A stretch of DNA of 64,000 bases from Polyangiaceae bacterium (GTDB lineage Bacteria > Myxococcota_A > Polyangia > Polyangiales > Polyangiaceae), in NCBI GenBank assembly GCA_029941785.1, contig JAPYTK010000002.1, forward strand, positions 1 to 64,000, written 5' to 3'. Position 1 is the first letter of the stretch. Every line of letters begins with the position of its first letter. Shown here piece by piece: positions 51,266 to 61,330 of the stretch. Position numbers and translations under genes: made by a program. The notes under the pieces are model-generated. The model did no database searches. It was not told the origin of the DNA and was given only the letters and a program-made list of their open reading frames with translations.

Positions 51266-52392
51266 TCTTCATCCCGCGTCTCGGAAAGATCGGTACCGAG
51301 CTGCCCGCGCCGTGAATCGTCCATGACCTCGGTCCCGTCCTCACGGAACCGACTTACCATGACTTCCGTGTCTTCTGACAAAGGTCCGCGATCGAAGCTC
51401 GCTCGACGCTGAGCATCGGACGACCACATCGGCGGCGTGATGCCTTGCTCTCCCCATAACTTCTCGACCTGCTCTACCGCGGTGGCGAAGGCTCGAGCGC
51501 TTTGAAAACGCTCCTTGCTGTCTTTCGCCAGTGCACGGTTGAACAGCGCCGCGAGAGGTTCAGGAACGAAGGGAATGAAATCCGCGAGCGGCTTGGGCCG
51601 AGCTCTCAAGATTTCGATCAAGAGGGTATTGTAATTGTTCGCGACGAAAGGGCGCTGGCCGGTCAGCGCTTCGTACATGACGACGCCAAGCGCCCACAAA
51701 TCTGCTCGCTGATCGAGTGAACTGTCGCCGCGAGCCTGTTCTGGCGCCATGTAATAGGGTGTCCCCATCACCATTCCCGATCGCGTCAGCCGACAATCCT
51801 TTGGCCCGCCATCGAGGTAGCTCGAAATGCCAAAATCGAGCAGTTTCGCGAGGGTCTTCGTTCCGGGTCTCGTCTCGACAAGGAAGATGTTCTCGGGCTT
51901 CAGATCACGATGCATCACGCCCTTCACATGAGCCGCCTCCAAGGCTCCGAGTACCTGCTTGAGCGAGGTGGCAAGATCGCTAAACTCGAAAGGCCCGTCG
52001 TTCGCGATCCGACGCGCAAGCGTCTCGCCGCACAATCGTTCCATCACGATGTAGGGAGAGCCCTGGTCGGTATTCCCCACTCCGAAAATACGACAGATGT
52101 TGGGATGCTTGATAGCGGACAGGATCGTCGCCTCGCGATGAAGACGAGCGACAGCATCGGAGTCGGAAGCCAAGGTAGGATGAAGTAACTTGATCGCCAC
52201 ACGCCGATCGTCCCCTTCGGTCGTCGCTTCGTAGACTGAACTCATCCCGCCCTTGCCTATCAATCGGCACAAGCGATAACGACCGTCGACGAGCTGACCA
52301 ATTCGCTCCGATCCATGTCCCCCCCCTCCTTTTCTTTCTCTCCGATTCACGCCAACTCCTGCAGGGTGCGTGAAACAGTCAGACGTGGCCAC
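51262..52392 (-). CDS. Ser/Thr protein kinase
   Basis: YRLCRLIGKGGMSSVYEATTEG, MHRDLKPENIFL, LLDFGISSY, MAPEQARG. Start uncertain within about 70 nt. Confidence 0.92.
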   Translation of the reverse strand: MATSDCFTHPAGVGVNRRERKGGGGHGSERIGQLVDGRYRLCRLIGKGGMSSVYEATTEGDDRRVAIKLLHPTLASDSDAVARLHREATILSAIKHPNICRIFGVGNTDQGSPYIVMERLCGETLARRIANDGPFEFSDLATSLKQVLGALEAAHVKGVMHRDLKPENIFLVETRPGTKTLAKLLDFGISSYLDGGPKDCRLTRSGMVMGTPYYMAPEQARGDSSLDQRADLWALGVVMYEALTGQRPFVANNYNTLLIEILRARPKPLADFIPFVPEPLAALFNRALAKDSKERFQSARAFATAVEQVEKLWGEQGITPPMWSSDAQRRASFDRGPLSEDTEVMVSRFREDGTEVMDDSRRGQLGTDLSETRDEE

Positions 52393-52764
52393 CCCAAATT
52401 GCCCCTGTTTGCCTGTGGATAGCCAACCCTAAGCTTGTGTATGCAATCAGCCGATCCGGGACCAAACCTGTGGACAGATCCCGTCGCCTACATAAGTACA
52501 CAACTAACCTACCTAACAATACACCGGTTTTACCCCGCCAAACATCACATTAACTTATTGTTATTATTATTATTATTGCTTTTATCCCCACTTTCCACAG
52601 GCCCTACTACGACGATCAAATATATAAATATCTAATATTCATCGGCCCTAAATGTGGATATCTCTGGTGTAGGTTGATGTAGGTTTTTAACTGATTTCGA
52701 TTTGTGTCCCTTCCGTCTTTCGCCCGCCCAAATCCCTGCTAAAGATGACTGGAAGCCTGGCATC
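52393..52764. other. Candidate replication origin (oriC): AT-rich region with DnaA-box-like sites
   Basis: TGTGGATAG 52414-52422, TGTGGACAG 52469-52477, TTATCCCCA 52582-52590, CTTTCCACA 52591-52599, TGTGGATAT 52653-52661; TTA trinucleotide tract 52561-52577; immediately upstream of dnaN. Confidence 0.65.
52561..52577 (+). repeat. (TTA)n trinucleotide tract, AT-rich
   Basis: ttattattattattatt read directly, adjacent to the TTATCCCCA box. Confidence 0.9.
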
Positions 52765-53889
52765 ATGAAGCTCGTCGTCCCCAAAAAGAACTTGTTGAGA
52801 CTCTTGCAGCGATGCCAAGGAGTAGCCGACAAAAAAAGCACGATGCCGGTGCTCGCCAACGTTCTCATTTCGGCCCGTGACAACCTCGTTGAAGTTGCAG
52901 CAACCGATTTGTACATCTCGGTTCGTGGATCGACTGAGGCGGAGATAGAACGAGAAGGCGCGGTGGCCATTCCGGCTCGCGATGTTTTCAATCGTGTAAA
53001 GTACATGCCCGAAGGACCGATCGAGATCGACGTCGCGGATGGTGCGACGACGATCATCAAATCGGGAAGCAGTGCGCGTCGTTACACCTTGCACGGATTA
53101 CCTGGGGCCGATTTTCCAAAGTTGCCCATTCCGAATGAGGAAGGTGTCAAGATCGATCTTCCGATCAACACCTTGCAACAACTCATCGCGCGGACTCATT
53201 TTTCGATTTCGCATGACGAAACACGCGCCCACTTGAACAGCGCTTTGTTCGAGTGCGGAGACGGAGTGGTTCGGATGGTGACCACCGATGGTCATCGCTT
53301 GAGCAAGATGGAAATACCGGTCGAAAAACTGAGCGGCTCGACGACCATGCTCGTGCCTCTCAAGGCCGTCATGGAGCTTCGAAAACTGACCGATGAAGTG
53401 ACGGAGAACCGAGAAACGACGGTCATTCGTGTATCGCAAGCTGGTCCGAACGCTTTCTTTGATCTGTGCGGCGTCCAGTTTTCAGTGAAGCTGATCGATG
53501 CTCAATTCCCTCCTTATGAGGCGGTCATTCCCGCAACCACCGATCGAGCCGTACGCACCTCTCGTAGCGCCTTGGCGGATGCCCTCAAGGCGGTTTCCCT
53601 GGCAGCTAACGAGCGAACAGGAGGCGTGAAGCTCAGCGTGGCCGACAACTCGCTTCGAATAAGCAGCGAGAGCCCAGAGAGCGGCAATGGTTACGATCAA
53701 GTGCCGGTCGACTACGAGGGCCCGGAGATCTCCGTCGGCTTCAACGCACACTATCTGCTCGACGTTCTTCAATCGATCGATGATGAGGATGTGACGCTCG
53801 GATTATCTGGCGAGCTCGATCCCGCGGTGGTTCGCCCGGCCAGCGAGCATGACGACTACATTGCCGTCGTCATGCCGATGAGGATCTGA
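52765..53889 (+). CDS. dnaN: DNA polymerase III subunit beta (sliding clamp)
   Basis: MKLVVPKKNLLRLLQRCQGVADKKSTMPVLANVLI...MVTTDGHRLSKME...DYIAVVMPMRI. Confidence 0.97.
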   Translation: MKLVVPKKNLLRLLQRCQGVADKKSTMPVLANVLISARDNLVEVAATDLYISVRGSTEAEIEREGAVAIPARDVFNRVKYMPEGPIEIDVADGATTIIKSGSSARRYTLHGLPGADFPKLPIPNEEGVKIDLPINTLQQLIARTHFSISHDETRAHLNSALFECGDGVVRMVTTDGHRLSKMEIPVEKLSGSTTMLVPLKAVMELRKLTDEVTENRETTVIRVSQAGPNAFFDLCGVQFSVKLIDAQFPPYEAVIPATTDRAVRTSRSALADALKAVSLAANERTGGVKLSVADNSLRISSESPESGNGYDQVPVDYEGPEISVGFNAHYLLDVLQSIDDEDVTLGLSGELDPAVVRPASEHDDYIAVVMPMRI

Positions 53890-53897
53890 GCGGCTCG

Positions 53898-55028
53898 GTG
53901 GCTGCGCAGCGCCGTCTGGTCTTGGCGAGTTGCGCCGTACAGTCGATCCGCAACTTGCAATCGGTGCAGCTCGAGGCGGCGCCGCGGCTGAACGTGATCA
54001 GCGGTGAGAACGGCCAGGGCAAGACGAGCTTGCTCGAGGCGATCTATCTACTCGCGACGTCGAAGAGTTTTCGCACGTCCCGACTTGCGGATGTGGTTCA
54101 TCACGAAGCCACCGTGGCCAGCGTGCGAGGAAAGTGGATAGAGACCTTCGCTTCCGGACCCATACTCACCCGCACGCAGACGTTCGGCATCGAAGGCCGT
54201 CGTCGTCATGTGACGATCGATGGTGAGCGGATCAAGCGTCTCACGGATTACGCGACTCGTTCACCCGTTGTGGTCTTCGAGCCGCGTCAGCTGAGCATCA
54301 CGACGGGACCGGCTGCGGAGCGGCGAACCATGCTCGACCGCCTCACCTTGTTTACCCATCCGAGCGTGGTGGAAGATCGCAGCCGGTACAACAAGGCCCT
54401 CAAGGAGCGTCAGCGCTTGCTCAGCGAGTGTTCGTCCATCCGTGCGGTGGAGAGTGAACTCGAGGCTTACGAGCGCCTGTTGGCCCGCCACGGGGCCGCC
54501 ATCACCCAGGCTCGAAGTGAAGCGACGACGAAGCTTCGGGTCGCTTTTCAATCCGCATTTGAGGAGATCGCGGCCCCCGGACTGCTGCTCGAGGCGAGTT
54601 ATCAAGCTGGTGGCTGCGACGAAGAAGATGCCGCTGCCCAGCAGTTGTTCGAGGATCGACCCAAGGATCTTCGGCGCAAACGCACGAGCTTTGGTCCCCA
54701 TCAAGATGACCTGTATCTACAGATCGACGGGCACCCGGCTCGCATCGTGGCTTCACAAGGGCAACATCGTGCCCTGACCCTCGCTCTGAAGGCTGCCGAA
54801 TTGAGGTGCATCGCCGAAGCCCGTGACGTGTCACCCATCCTGTTGCTCGACGATGTATCGAGCGAACTCGACCCGGAACGCACACGTGCATTGTTTGCTT
54901 ACCTCGCCAAAACAGACAGTCAGATCTTCCTCACGACCACCCGCCAAAACTTGATTGTCAGCGAGGAATTGGCGCGCGGTGAGCGCCGTGATTTCCATGT
55001 TGTCGAGGGGGCCATTCAAAGTGCGTGA
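53898..55028 (+). CDS. recF: DNA replication and repair protein RecF
   Basis: LNVISGENGQGKTSLLEAIYLLATSKSFRT, QGQHRALTLALKAAEL, PILLLDDVSSELD. Confidence 0.96.
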   Translation: MAAQRRLVLASCAVQSIRNLQSVQLEAAPRLNVISGENGQGKTSLLEAIYLLATSKSFRTSRLADVVHHEATVASVRGKWIETFASGPILTRTQTFGIEGRRRHVTIDGERIKRLTDYATRSPVVVFEPRQLSITTGPAAERRTMLDRLTLFTHPSVVEDRSRYNKALKERQRLLSECSSIRAVESELEAYERLLARHGAAITQARSEATTKLRVAFQSAFEEIAAPGLLLEASYQAGGCDEEDAAAQQLFEDRPKDLRRKRTSFGPHQDDLYLQIDGHPARIVASQGQHRALTLALKAAELRCIAEARDVSPILLLDDVSSELDPERTRALFAYLAKTDSQIFLTTTRQNLIVSEELARGERRDFHVVEGAIQSA

Positions 55029-55192
55029 AGACGTGCTGTGAGCAGGGCTTTGTGCTAGGATTCGAGGTGATTCTGAAGCCCCCGAAGGGCCTCTTTAAAG
55101 CACGAATAATACAAGAGAAATTTGTCTTACCTTCCTGACGATCTTCGAGGTCGACAGGGACGCGTCAGCAGGCGCTACGGACAACCTCCACC

Positions 55193-57688
55193 ATGACTGA
55201 AATAAGCCCCGATCCGGCCACCGACGGCCCCAGTTCGTCGCCACCGCCGGACAGCTCTCCCAGCTACGATGCGAAGAGCATCACCGCTCTCGAGGGTCTG
55301 GAAGCCGTGCGAAAACGTCCCGGTATGTACATCGGAGATGTGCATGACGGTTCGGGGCTTCACCACCTCGTGTGGGAGGCCGTCGACAACGCCGTCGACG
55401 AACACCTCGCGGGACACTGCGACCTCATTGTCGTTCAGCTGCACTACGACGGATCCGTCAGTGTCTCGGACAATGGACGGGGGATCCCTGTCGACAAGCA
55501 TGAGAAGGGCGTGAGCGCAGCGGAGGTCGTGATGACGATGCTGCACGCCGGAGGCAAATTCGACAACGCGAGCTACAAGGTCTCCGCGGGCTTGCACGGC
55601 GTGGGCGTGAGTGCCGTCAATGCCGTATCGGAGTCTCTGAAACTCGAGATCAAACGCAAGGGCAAGGTCTGGGTTCAGGAGTACGTGTCGGGCGTGCCGA
55701 AGGCGCCGCTTGAGGCGGTCGGGGAAACGGACCAGACCGGCACTCGGATCACATTCAAGCCGGATACAAAGATCTTCACGTTCACGGAATTCAGCTTCGA
55801 TATTCTCGGTGCGCGCTTGCGAGAGATTGCCTTCCTGAACCCGGGGCTGAGCATCGAATTGAAGGATGAACGTCCTGGCGGCAACAACGAAAACTACCAG
55901 TACAACGGTGGTATTCGTGAATTTGTTCGGTTGCTCACGCAGTCGAAGGAGCCCATCCACGAGGAGGTCATCGCTTTCAAGGCGATTGGTCAAACCACGA
56001 TTGACGGTCGTCAATCCCCCGTTGTGATCGAGGTTGCTCTGCAGTGGGGAGGCACTTACTCCGAGGCGATCTTTTGCTACACGAACAACGTCAAGAACAA
56101 GGACGGCGGCACTCACCTCACGGGTTTGCGAGCCGCCCTGACCAAGACGGTCAATTCCTACGGATCGAAAGAGGGCTTGTTCAGGGACTTCAAGGGCACA
56201 CTCAGTGGCGAGGATGTTCGTGAAGGATTGACCTGTGTGCTCAGCATCAAGCATCCCGATCCTTCTTTCGATTCGCAGACGAAGAGCAAGCTCGTCTCAA
56301 GCGAGGTCAAGGGGATCGTCGAAGGTGCGGTGAACGATAAGCTCGGCCAAGTCTTCGAAGAACAACCGGAGACGGCCCGATGCATCATCGGCAAAGCGGT
56401 CATCGCGGCAAAGGCCCGAGAGGCTGCGCGCAAAGCACGAGAGGTGATCCGCAAGAGCACCCTGGACGTGACCTCCCTCTCCGGCAAACTCGCGAGCTGC
56501 CAGACTCGTAACCCCGAAGAAGCCGAGATTTACATCGTCGAGGGCGAGAGTGCAGGAGGTAGCGCCAAGATGGGCCGCAACCGGCGCAACCAAGCCGTGC
56601 TGCCGCTGAAGGGAAAGATCCTCAACGTCGAACGAGCCCGCCTCGAACGCATGCTCGGCTCTGCCGAGGTTGGCACACTCATCACCGCCCTCGGTTGCGG
56701 TGTATCTGGCGCGGGCGGTATCGATTTGGAGCGGCTTCGCTACCACACCATCATCCTCATGACGGACGCGGACGTCGACGGGTCTCACATTCGCACGCTG
56801 CTCTTGACGTTTTTCTATCGCCAAATGCGCGAGGTGATCGATGCGGGGCATCTGTATATCGCTCAGCCGCCGCTCTTCAGGGCACGCAAGGGCAAGAAGG
56901 ACCTGTACCTCAAGGACCAAGCGAGTCTCGATGAAGTGCTCACCAAGAACGCCGTCGACAAACTCGAATTGCGAGCTTCCAGTTCCTCGGTGCCCATCGC
57001 CGGGCAGCCCTTGTTTCGGCTTGCGGCGAGCCTCAAGCGTTTTCGTCAGGCCTTGGCCAATTTGGACAAGCGTTGTGATTCGCGGGTAACCGCTGGCGTG
57101 TTGCGCACCAGCGGGATCGACCGCGAGGATCTTCACGTGCGAGACAAGGTTGACCAAGCAGCCGATAAGCTCGGGAGCTATCTCTTGAAGCGCTACGCGG
57201 ACATGTTCCCGCTCAACATCTCGGTGAGCTGGGACAACGAACACGGCGCAGGACGAATTTTGGTCGAACCGATGTCCCGCTTTCGTGGCCGGTCGAGCGT
57301 CGTGGATTGGACGCTTGTCGAGTCGAGCGAATACCAAGAGGCGTTGGCGGCACAGCGCGATCTGGAGAGTCTAGGCGAGGCGCCTTACATCGCGACGGTC
57401 GGTGGAGTGGAGACGGAGCTTGCCAACGCCGAAGCGTTGACCGACTTCATCGAAGCGCGTGGCCGCAAAGGGATCAGCATTAGTCGTTACAAGGGTTTGG
57501 GCGAGATGAATTCCTCCGAGTTGTGGGATACGACCATGAATCCCGATAGTCGCGTGCTGCGCCAGGTCAAGATCGACGATGCACTGAGCAGCGACGAGCT
57601 TTTCAGCATCCTGATGGGCGACCAAGTCGAGCCGCGACGCAAATTCATTCAGCAGCACGCGCTACAGGTTCAAAACCTCGACATCTAG
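55193..57688 (+). CDS. gyrB: DNA gyrase subunit B
   Basis: ALEGLEAVRKRPGMYIGDVHDGSGLHHLVWEAVDNAVDEHLAG, ESAGGSAKMGRNRRNQAVLPLKGKILNVE, GLGEMNSSELWDTTMNP. Confidence 0.97.
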   Translation: MTEISPDPATDGPSSSPPPDSSPSYDAKSITALEGLEAVRKRPGMYIGDVHDGSGLHHLVWEAVDNAVDEHLAGHCDLIVVQLHYDGSVSVSDNGRGIPVDKHEKGVSAAEVVMTMLHAGGKFDNASYKVSAGLHGVGVSAVNAVSESLKLEIKRKGKVWVQEYVSGVPKAPLEAVGETDQTGTRITFKPDTKIFTFTEFSFDILGARLREIAFLNPGLSIELKDERPGGNNENYQYNGGIREFVRLLTQSKEPIHEEVIAFKAIGQTTIDGRQSPVVIEVALQWGGTYSEAIFCYTNNVKNKDGGTHLTGLRAALTKTVNSYGSKEGLFRDFKGTLSGEDVREGLTCVLSIKHPDPSFDSQTKSKLVSSEVKGIVEGAVNDKLGQVFEEQPETARCIIGKAVIAAKAREAARKAREVIRKSTLDVTSLSGKLASCQTRNPEEAEIYIVEGESAGGSAKMGRNRRNQAVLPLKGKILNVERARLERMLGSAEVGTLITALGCGVSGAGGIDLERLRYHTIILMTDADVDGSHIRTLLLTFFYRQMREVIDAGHLYIAQPPLFRARKGKKDLYLKDQASLDEVLTKNAVDKLELRASSSSVPIAGQPLFRLAASLKRFRQALANLDKRCDSRVTAGVLRTSGIDREDLHVRDKVDQAADKLGSYLLKRYADMFPLNISVSWDNEHGAGRILVEPMSRFRGRSSVVDWTLVESSEYQEALAAQRDLESLGEAPYIATVGGVETELANAEALTDFIEARGRKGISISRYKGLGEMNSSELWDTTMNPDSRVLRQVKIDDALSSDELFSILMGDQVEPRRKFIQQHALQVQNLDI

Positions 57689-57725
57689 TTCCTATTTGAA
57701 GGCGGATCGGGCTACCGTTTGGTCC

Positions 57726-58862
57726 ATGTTGCGAACAATGCATGGCTCTCGCTGGTTTGGCATCGGGTGTTTGGTAGCGGTGTCACTGAGTTGCTCTTTC
57801 GCGTGGGCGGAAGATCCCGCTGAAGCGGAGCCAAGCGCCAAGGCAGACGTCGAGCGTGCCGAGGAGGCGTATGAAGAGGTTGAACCCGAAGAAGATGGCG
57901 CCGATGCGCAGAAGCGCGAAGTTGCCCTGAAGCACTTCAGGGCCGGTCTCGCCTTTATGGACGATCCCGAGGGCGAGCAGTTCGAGCAGGCCTATCGACA
58001 GTTCAAGAAGGCCTACGACCTGAGCGGATCGGTCAATGCGCTGCAGAATCTTGCCGTATGCGCCTACAAGCTCGAACGCTACGGCGAGGCCATGTCCTAT
58101 TACGAAGCCTTTTTGCCGAAGCAGCCCGAACTCAGCGAGGAAGACCGAACGCGCTTCGAAAAGGACCTGCTCACGATGAAGCAGAGTGTGGCGTATGTCG
58201 TGCTGGATAGCGCGCGAAAGCCAGCCAGCGTGAGGAACACCCGATCCGCCACGAAAGGTACCGTCACGAACATCTACAGCCTGCGGGACAAGCCCTTGAA
58301 GTTGGGCGTCCATCCGGGCCATCACAACTTCTCGCTGACGGACGAGGACGGTAATGAAGACCTCTGGAAGGTCGCGCTCGAGGACGGGCAGACTCTTTCT
58401 CACCGCTTCGAATTCAAGACGCCTCCTCCTGCGGAGAGCCAATCAAATGTCGGCGTGTGGGTAACCGGTGGGGTCGGGGCGGTGGCTGCGGTGGCGGGCG
58501 TCGCTTTGGTGATTGTCGGGGTGGGCAAGACGGCCGACGGCGAGGAGCGAAAGGCGGAGGCCGATCGCCTCAAAGCACAGGGTACGGGCCAACCGTCCGG
58601 AGCCAAGATGCAGGAGATTGCGGGGATCATGCGCGAGGCGGACGACCTCTCGGACACCGGCAGCAGTCTGACCACGGCGGGCGCTGTGGCCTTGGGTGTG
58701 GGCGGTGCGGCGGTTGGCGCGGCTGTGGTGATGGCGCTATTATCTGGAGCCGATGACGAGGCGCAGGGCGGACGTCGCGGTCCTTCCTTCGGTCGAACTT
58801 GGGGTATGGGCATGCGGCTGGACACGGCTCAGCCCGGATTCACCGCTTGGGCGGCTTTCTGA
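57726..58862 (+). CDS. TPR-like secreted protein with C-terminal TM segments
   Basis: Signal peptide; ALKHFRAGLAFMDDPEGEQFEQAYRQFKKAYDLSGSVNALQNLAVCAYKLERYGEAMSYYEAFL. Confidence 0.7.
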   Translation: MLRTMHGSRWFGIGCLVAVSLSCSFAWAEDPAEAEPSAKADVERAEEAYEEVEPEEDGADAQKREVALKHFRAGLAFMDDPEGEQFEQAYRQFKKAYDLSGSVNALQNLAVCAYKLERYGEAMSYYEAFLPKQPELSEEDRTRFEKDLLTMKQSVAYVVLDSARKPASVRNTRSATKGTVTNIYSLRDKPLKLGVHPGHHNFSLTDEDGNEDLWKVALEDGQTLSHRFEFKTPPPAESQSNVGVWVTGGVGAVAAVAGVALVIVGVGKTADGEERKAEADRLKAQGTGQPSGAKMQEIAGIMREADDLSDTGSSLTTAGAVALGVGGAAVGAAVVMALLSGADDEAQGGRRGPSFGRTWGMGMRLDTAQPGFTAWAAF

Positions 58863-58879
58863 CTTCGCGTGCGACAGCT

Positions 58880-59800
58880 CTAGCTGCGGGACCCGGCCGC
58901 ATCGCTCTTCGGTTCGTCCCTGTTCGTGCTCATCGCGTCGAGCAGGCTCTTTCCGGTGGTGGTCAAGATGATGACTGCGCCACCAAGCACCGCGAAGAGT
59001 CCCGGCCGCTCGCCGTGCACAAGCCAAGCCCATAGCGGGTTGAGGGTAGGCTCGATGAGAATGATCAGGGCCGCTGTGAGAGCGGAGACATGCCGGAAGC
59101 CGTACGTGAGAAACACATAGGCCAACCCGATCTGAATCGCGCCGAGATAAGCGATGACCAACCAATCGGCGCTTGTGGTGTTGGTCGTCGCGACCGGCAA
59201 GGCCCAGAACAGCGCCAGCGCGAAGGCCATCGCGTTGCCCACGATCACCGCTCCCAGACCGCTGCCATGACCGCGGTCGTCCGTTTCGGTCTTTCCCGCT
59301 TCGAGCCAACGCAAACCGAGCAAGGTCAGCGCCCAGCTCAGTCCCGCGCAGGCACCGAGGACGTTTCCGAGGAAGGGGTTCGTCGCGTGCGGTCCCGCTG
59401 GCTGCACGTCCACAAAAAAGAGCAGCATGCCCGCCGCGATCAGGAGCATGACCACGACATCACGGCGTCGGGTCTTCTCCCGGAGCAGCCATGGCGCGAG
59501 CAGGGCGATGTAGAGCGGCGCCGTGGACTGCAGAAAAATCGCATTGGCAGCCGTGGTGAGCTTGTTGCCGAGGACGAACAGGATCATGGTCGCCGCGTAA
59601 CTGAAGCCCACCCCGATCGTGCGTAGGCTAATGCTTCGGCGCGCGGCGGGAAAGGCGACGGCGAGCACCACGGCGGCCACACCCGATCGAAAGCTCGCAA
59701 TTTGCCATCCGCTCAGGGCGCTGGCCTTGATGGCTGCCCCACCGGTCGAAAAGAGGACGGCTGCCGCCACGATGGCGAGTCGATGGGACAGTGTGCTCAC
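58880..59800 (-). CDS. EamA/DMT-family transporter
   Basis: Ten-TM-like pattern; STGGAAIKASALSGWQIASFRSGVAAVVLAV...; LIILIEPTLNPLWAWLVHGERPG. Confidence 0.88.
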   Translation of the reverse strand: MSTLSHRLAIVAAAVLFSTGGAAIKASALSGWQIASFRSGVAAVVLAVAFPAARRSISLRTIGVGFSYAATMILFVLGNKLTTAANAIFLQSTAPLYIALLAPWLLREKTRRRDVVVMLLIAAGMLLFFVDVQPAGPHATNPFLGNVLGACAGLSWALTLLGLRWLEAGKTETDDRGHGSGLGAVIVGNAMAFALALFWALPVATTNTTSADWLVIAYLGAIQIGLAYVFLTYGFRHVSALTAALIILIEPTLNPLWAWLVHGERPGLFAVLGGAVIILTTTGKSLLDAMSTNRDEPKSDAAGSRS

Positions 59801-61101
59801 TGGGCCGCGGTCGGGCGCCAGGCGTTGTGACGAGCGCCGGCAACCCCGTACAGGATCGAGGGGGCGACCTTACGCATGCCTTTGCCGATCTCTTGCCACG
59901 AAGGCGCAGAGGCGGGGCGTCCACTTGTCACTGCCGTCAGACCACTCATCAAACCGTCTAGCACCACGCTCATCACCTCGGGAGAGTCGCCAGGATACGA
60001 CGAGCGTCCGGTGGCGATGATGTCGGAGTTCACGAAGCCGGTAGGATCCTCGGGCGTTGCTTTGCCTTCGGCGACCTGGCCTGTGTAATAGGCGTACGAC
60101 TGACAGGAGTGCATGCCGATGATTTGATACTCGTCAGAGTAGGCGTCCAGATTGGACAAGAAGGGTTGGTGTCCGTAATTGGAGTGCCCGTTGTAGTACA
60201 CGAACTGGTAGTGACCCAGCGCTTCGTGGAAGGTGTCGGCGAAGTAGCCTACGGTCGGATCGAACAAGTCTACGACGATCGTCGCTCCGCCTTCGACCCA
60301 GACGTATCGAAGGAAATGATCCTCGACGCTGGCGTCCACGCCGGTGAGCCGGTCGAGTTCGCGCCGATGCGCGTCGAAGCGACTCTTCGGGTCGTTGTCG
60401 CCACGGTTGGGAAGGATGGCCGCGAAGAATCCACGAGTCCCGTTGTCGAGCTCGCCTAGCAAGCGATCATACTCGGGGTACACCTCGGGGTTTGGATAGA
60501 CCTTGACGACCTCGATGCTCCCCGTCGTCATGGGAATGGTGCAGCCGTCTGCCTCGGGGTTGAAGTAGTAGTAGTACTTGTACTCAGTGAGTGTGTAGTT
60601 GCCATAGTCGGACGCGCAGGTCGCGCCGGCCTTCTCGTAGACATCGATGGGATCGGCGGGAATGATCGCCTCAAATTGTGTCTCGGGCAGGTCGCCCGGC
60701 GCTGCCACGTCGCGCCTTGGGATCGCCTTGCGAATCATGTCCACGGAGGCTTCGTAGCGAATACGTACCGTGTCGCCTTCGACCATGACCTCGGCGCTCA
60801 GGATCGAGTCTGGCATCAAGTTGACCTGAAAGTCAGCCTTCTTCATCCGGTTTTTCGCGTAAGAGATGTGACTCGTGATGACCTCGGCTTGCTTCTCTTC
60901 GTTGGTCGCGAGATCCGCGTAGTCGCCCGTCGCGACGTGCTCCAAGGTGGCCCTGAAGACCGCGTTGATCTCGAAGGAATTGTCGCCGACCCACTCGGTG
61001 TCATCGAGTTGTTGGGAACCGGTGTCGACAGCGCAACCGTTGACGCTCGCCAAGATGAGGCTGGCCGCGGCAAGAAAAACGAAGTTGTGTTTGGTGGCCA
61101 T
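59797..61101 (-). CDS. Secreted lipoprotein with caspase/CHAT-like His and Cys motifs
   Basis: Lipobox LILASVNGC; HYQFVYYNGHSNYGHQPFL...YQIIGMHSCQSYAYYTGQ. Confidence 0.55.
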   Translation of the reverse strand: MATKHNFVFLAAASLILASVNGCAVDTGSQQLDDTEWVGDNSFEINAVFRATLEHVATGDYADLATNEEKQAEVITSHISYAKNRMKKADFQVNLMPDSILSAEVMVEGDTVRIRYEASVDMIRKAIPRRDVAAPGDLPETQFEAIIPADPIDVYEKAGATCASDYGNYTLTEYKYYYYFNPEADGCTIPMTTGSIEVVKVYPNPEVYPEYDRLLGELDNGTRGFFAAILPNRGDNDPKSRFDAHRRELDRLTGVDASVEDHFLRYVWVEGGATIVVDLFDPTVGYFADTFHEALGHYQFVYYNGHSNYGHQPFLSNLDAYSDEYQIIGMHSCQSYAYYTGQVAEGKATPEDPTGFVNSDIIATGRSSYPGDSPEVMSVVLDGLMSGLTAVTSGRPASAPSWQEIGKGMRKVAPSILYGVAGARHNAWRPTAAQ

Positions 61102-61330
61102 GGGTCGACTTTCCTAGGTAGCGAAATATGCTCTTATATAGCACACTGTATGCCTATGTAGGACAAATTAATAAAACAACGTAATTACAAGAACATACAT
61201 ACTATTTATGGCCTTCGGCCTCTCCTTGGCTCAGGGCAAAACGAGCGAATTGACCGCGCTCATGGGAGCATGAGGCGATGGCTGCTTGCAGTTTGCTCCG
61301 TGGCCGGAAACTGCTATCCGGCTTTTGCCT

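Noticed and set aside
52369-52377. CGTGAAACA parS half-site next to the candidate oriC
   Set aside because: Only one arm matches; the left arm (CAGGGTG) does not, so it is likely chance.
55175-56254. 359-aa minus-strand ORF
   Set aside because: Antisense to the unmistakable gyrB; a long shadow ORF expected from high-GC codon bias.
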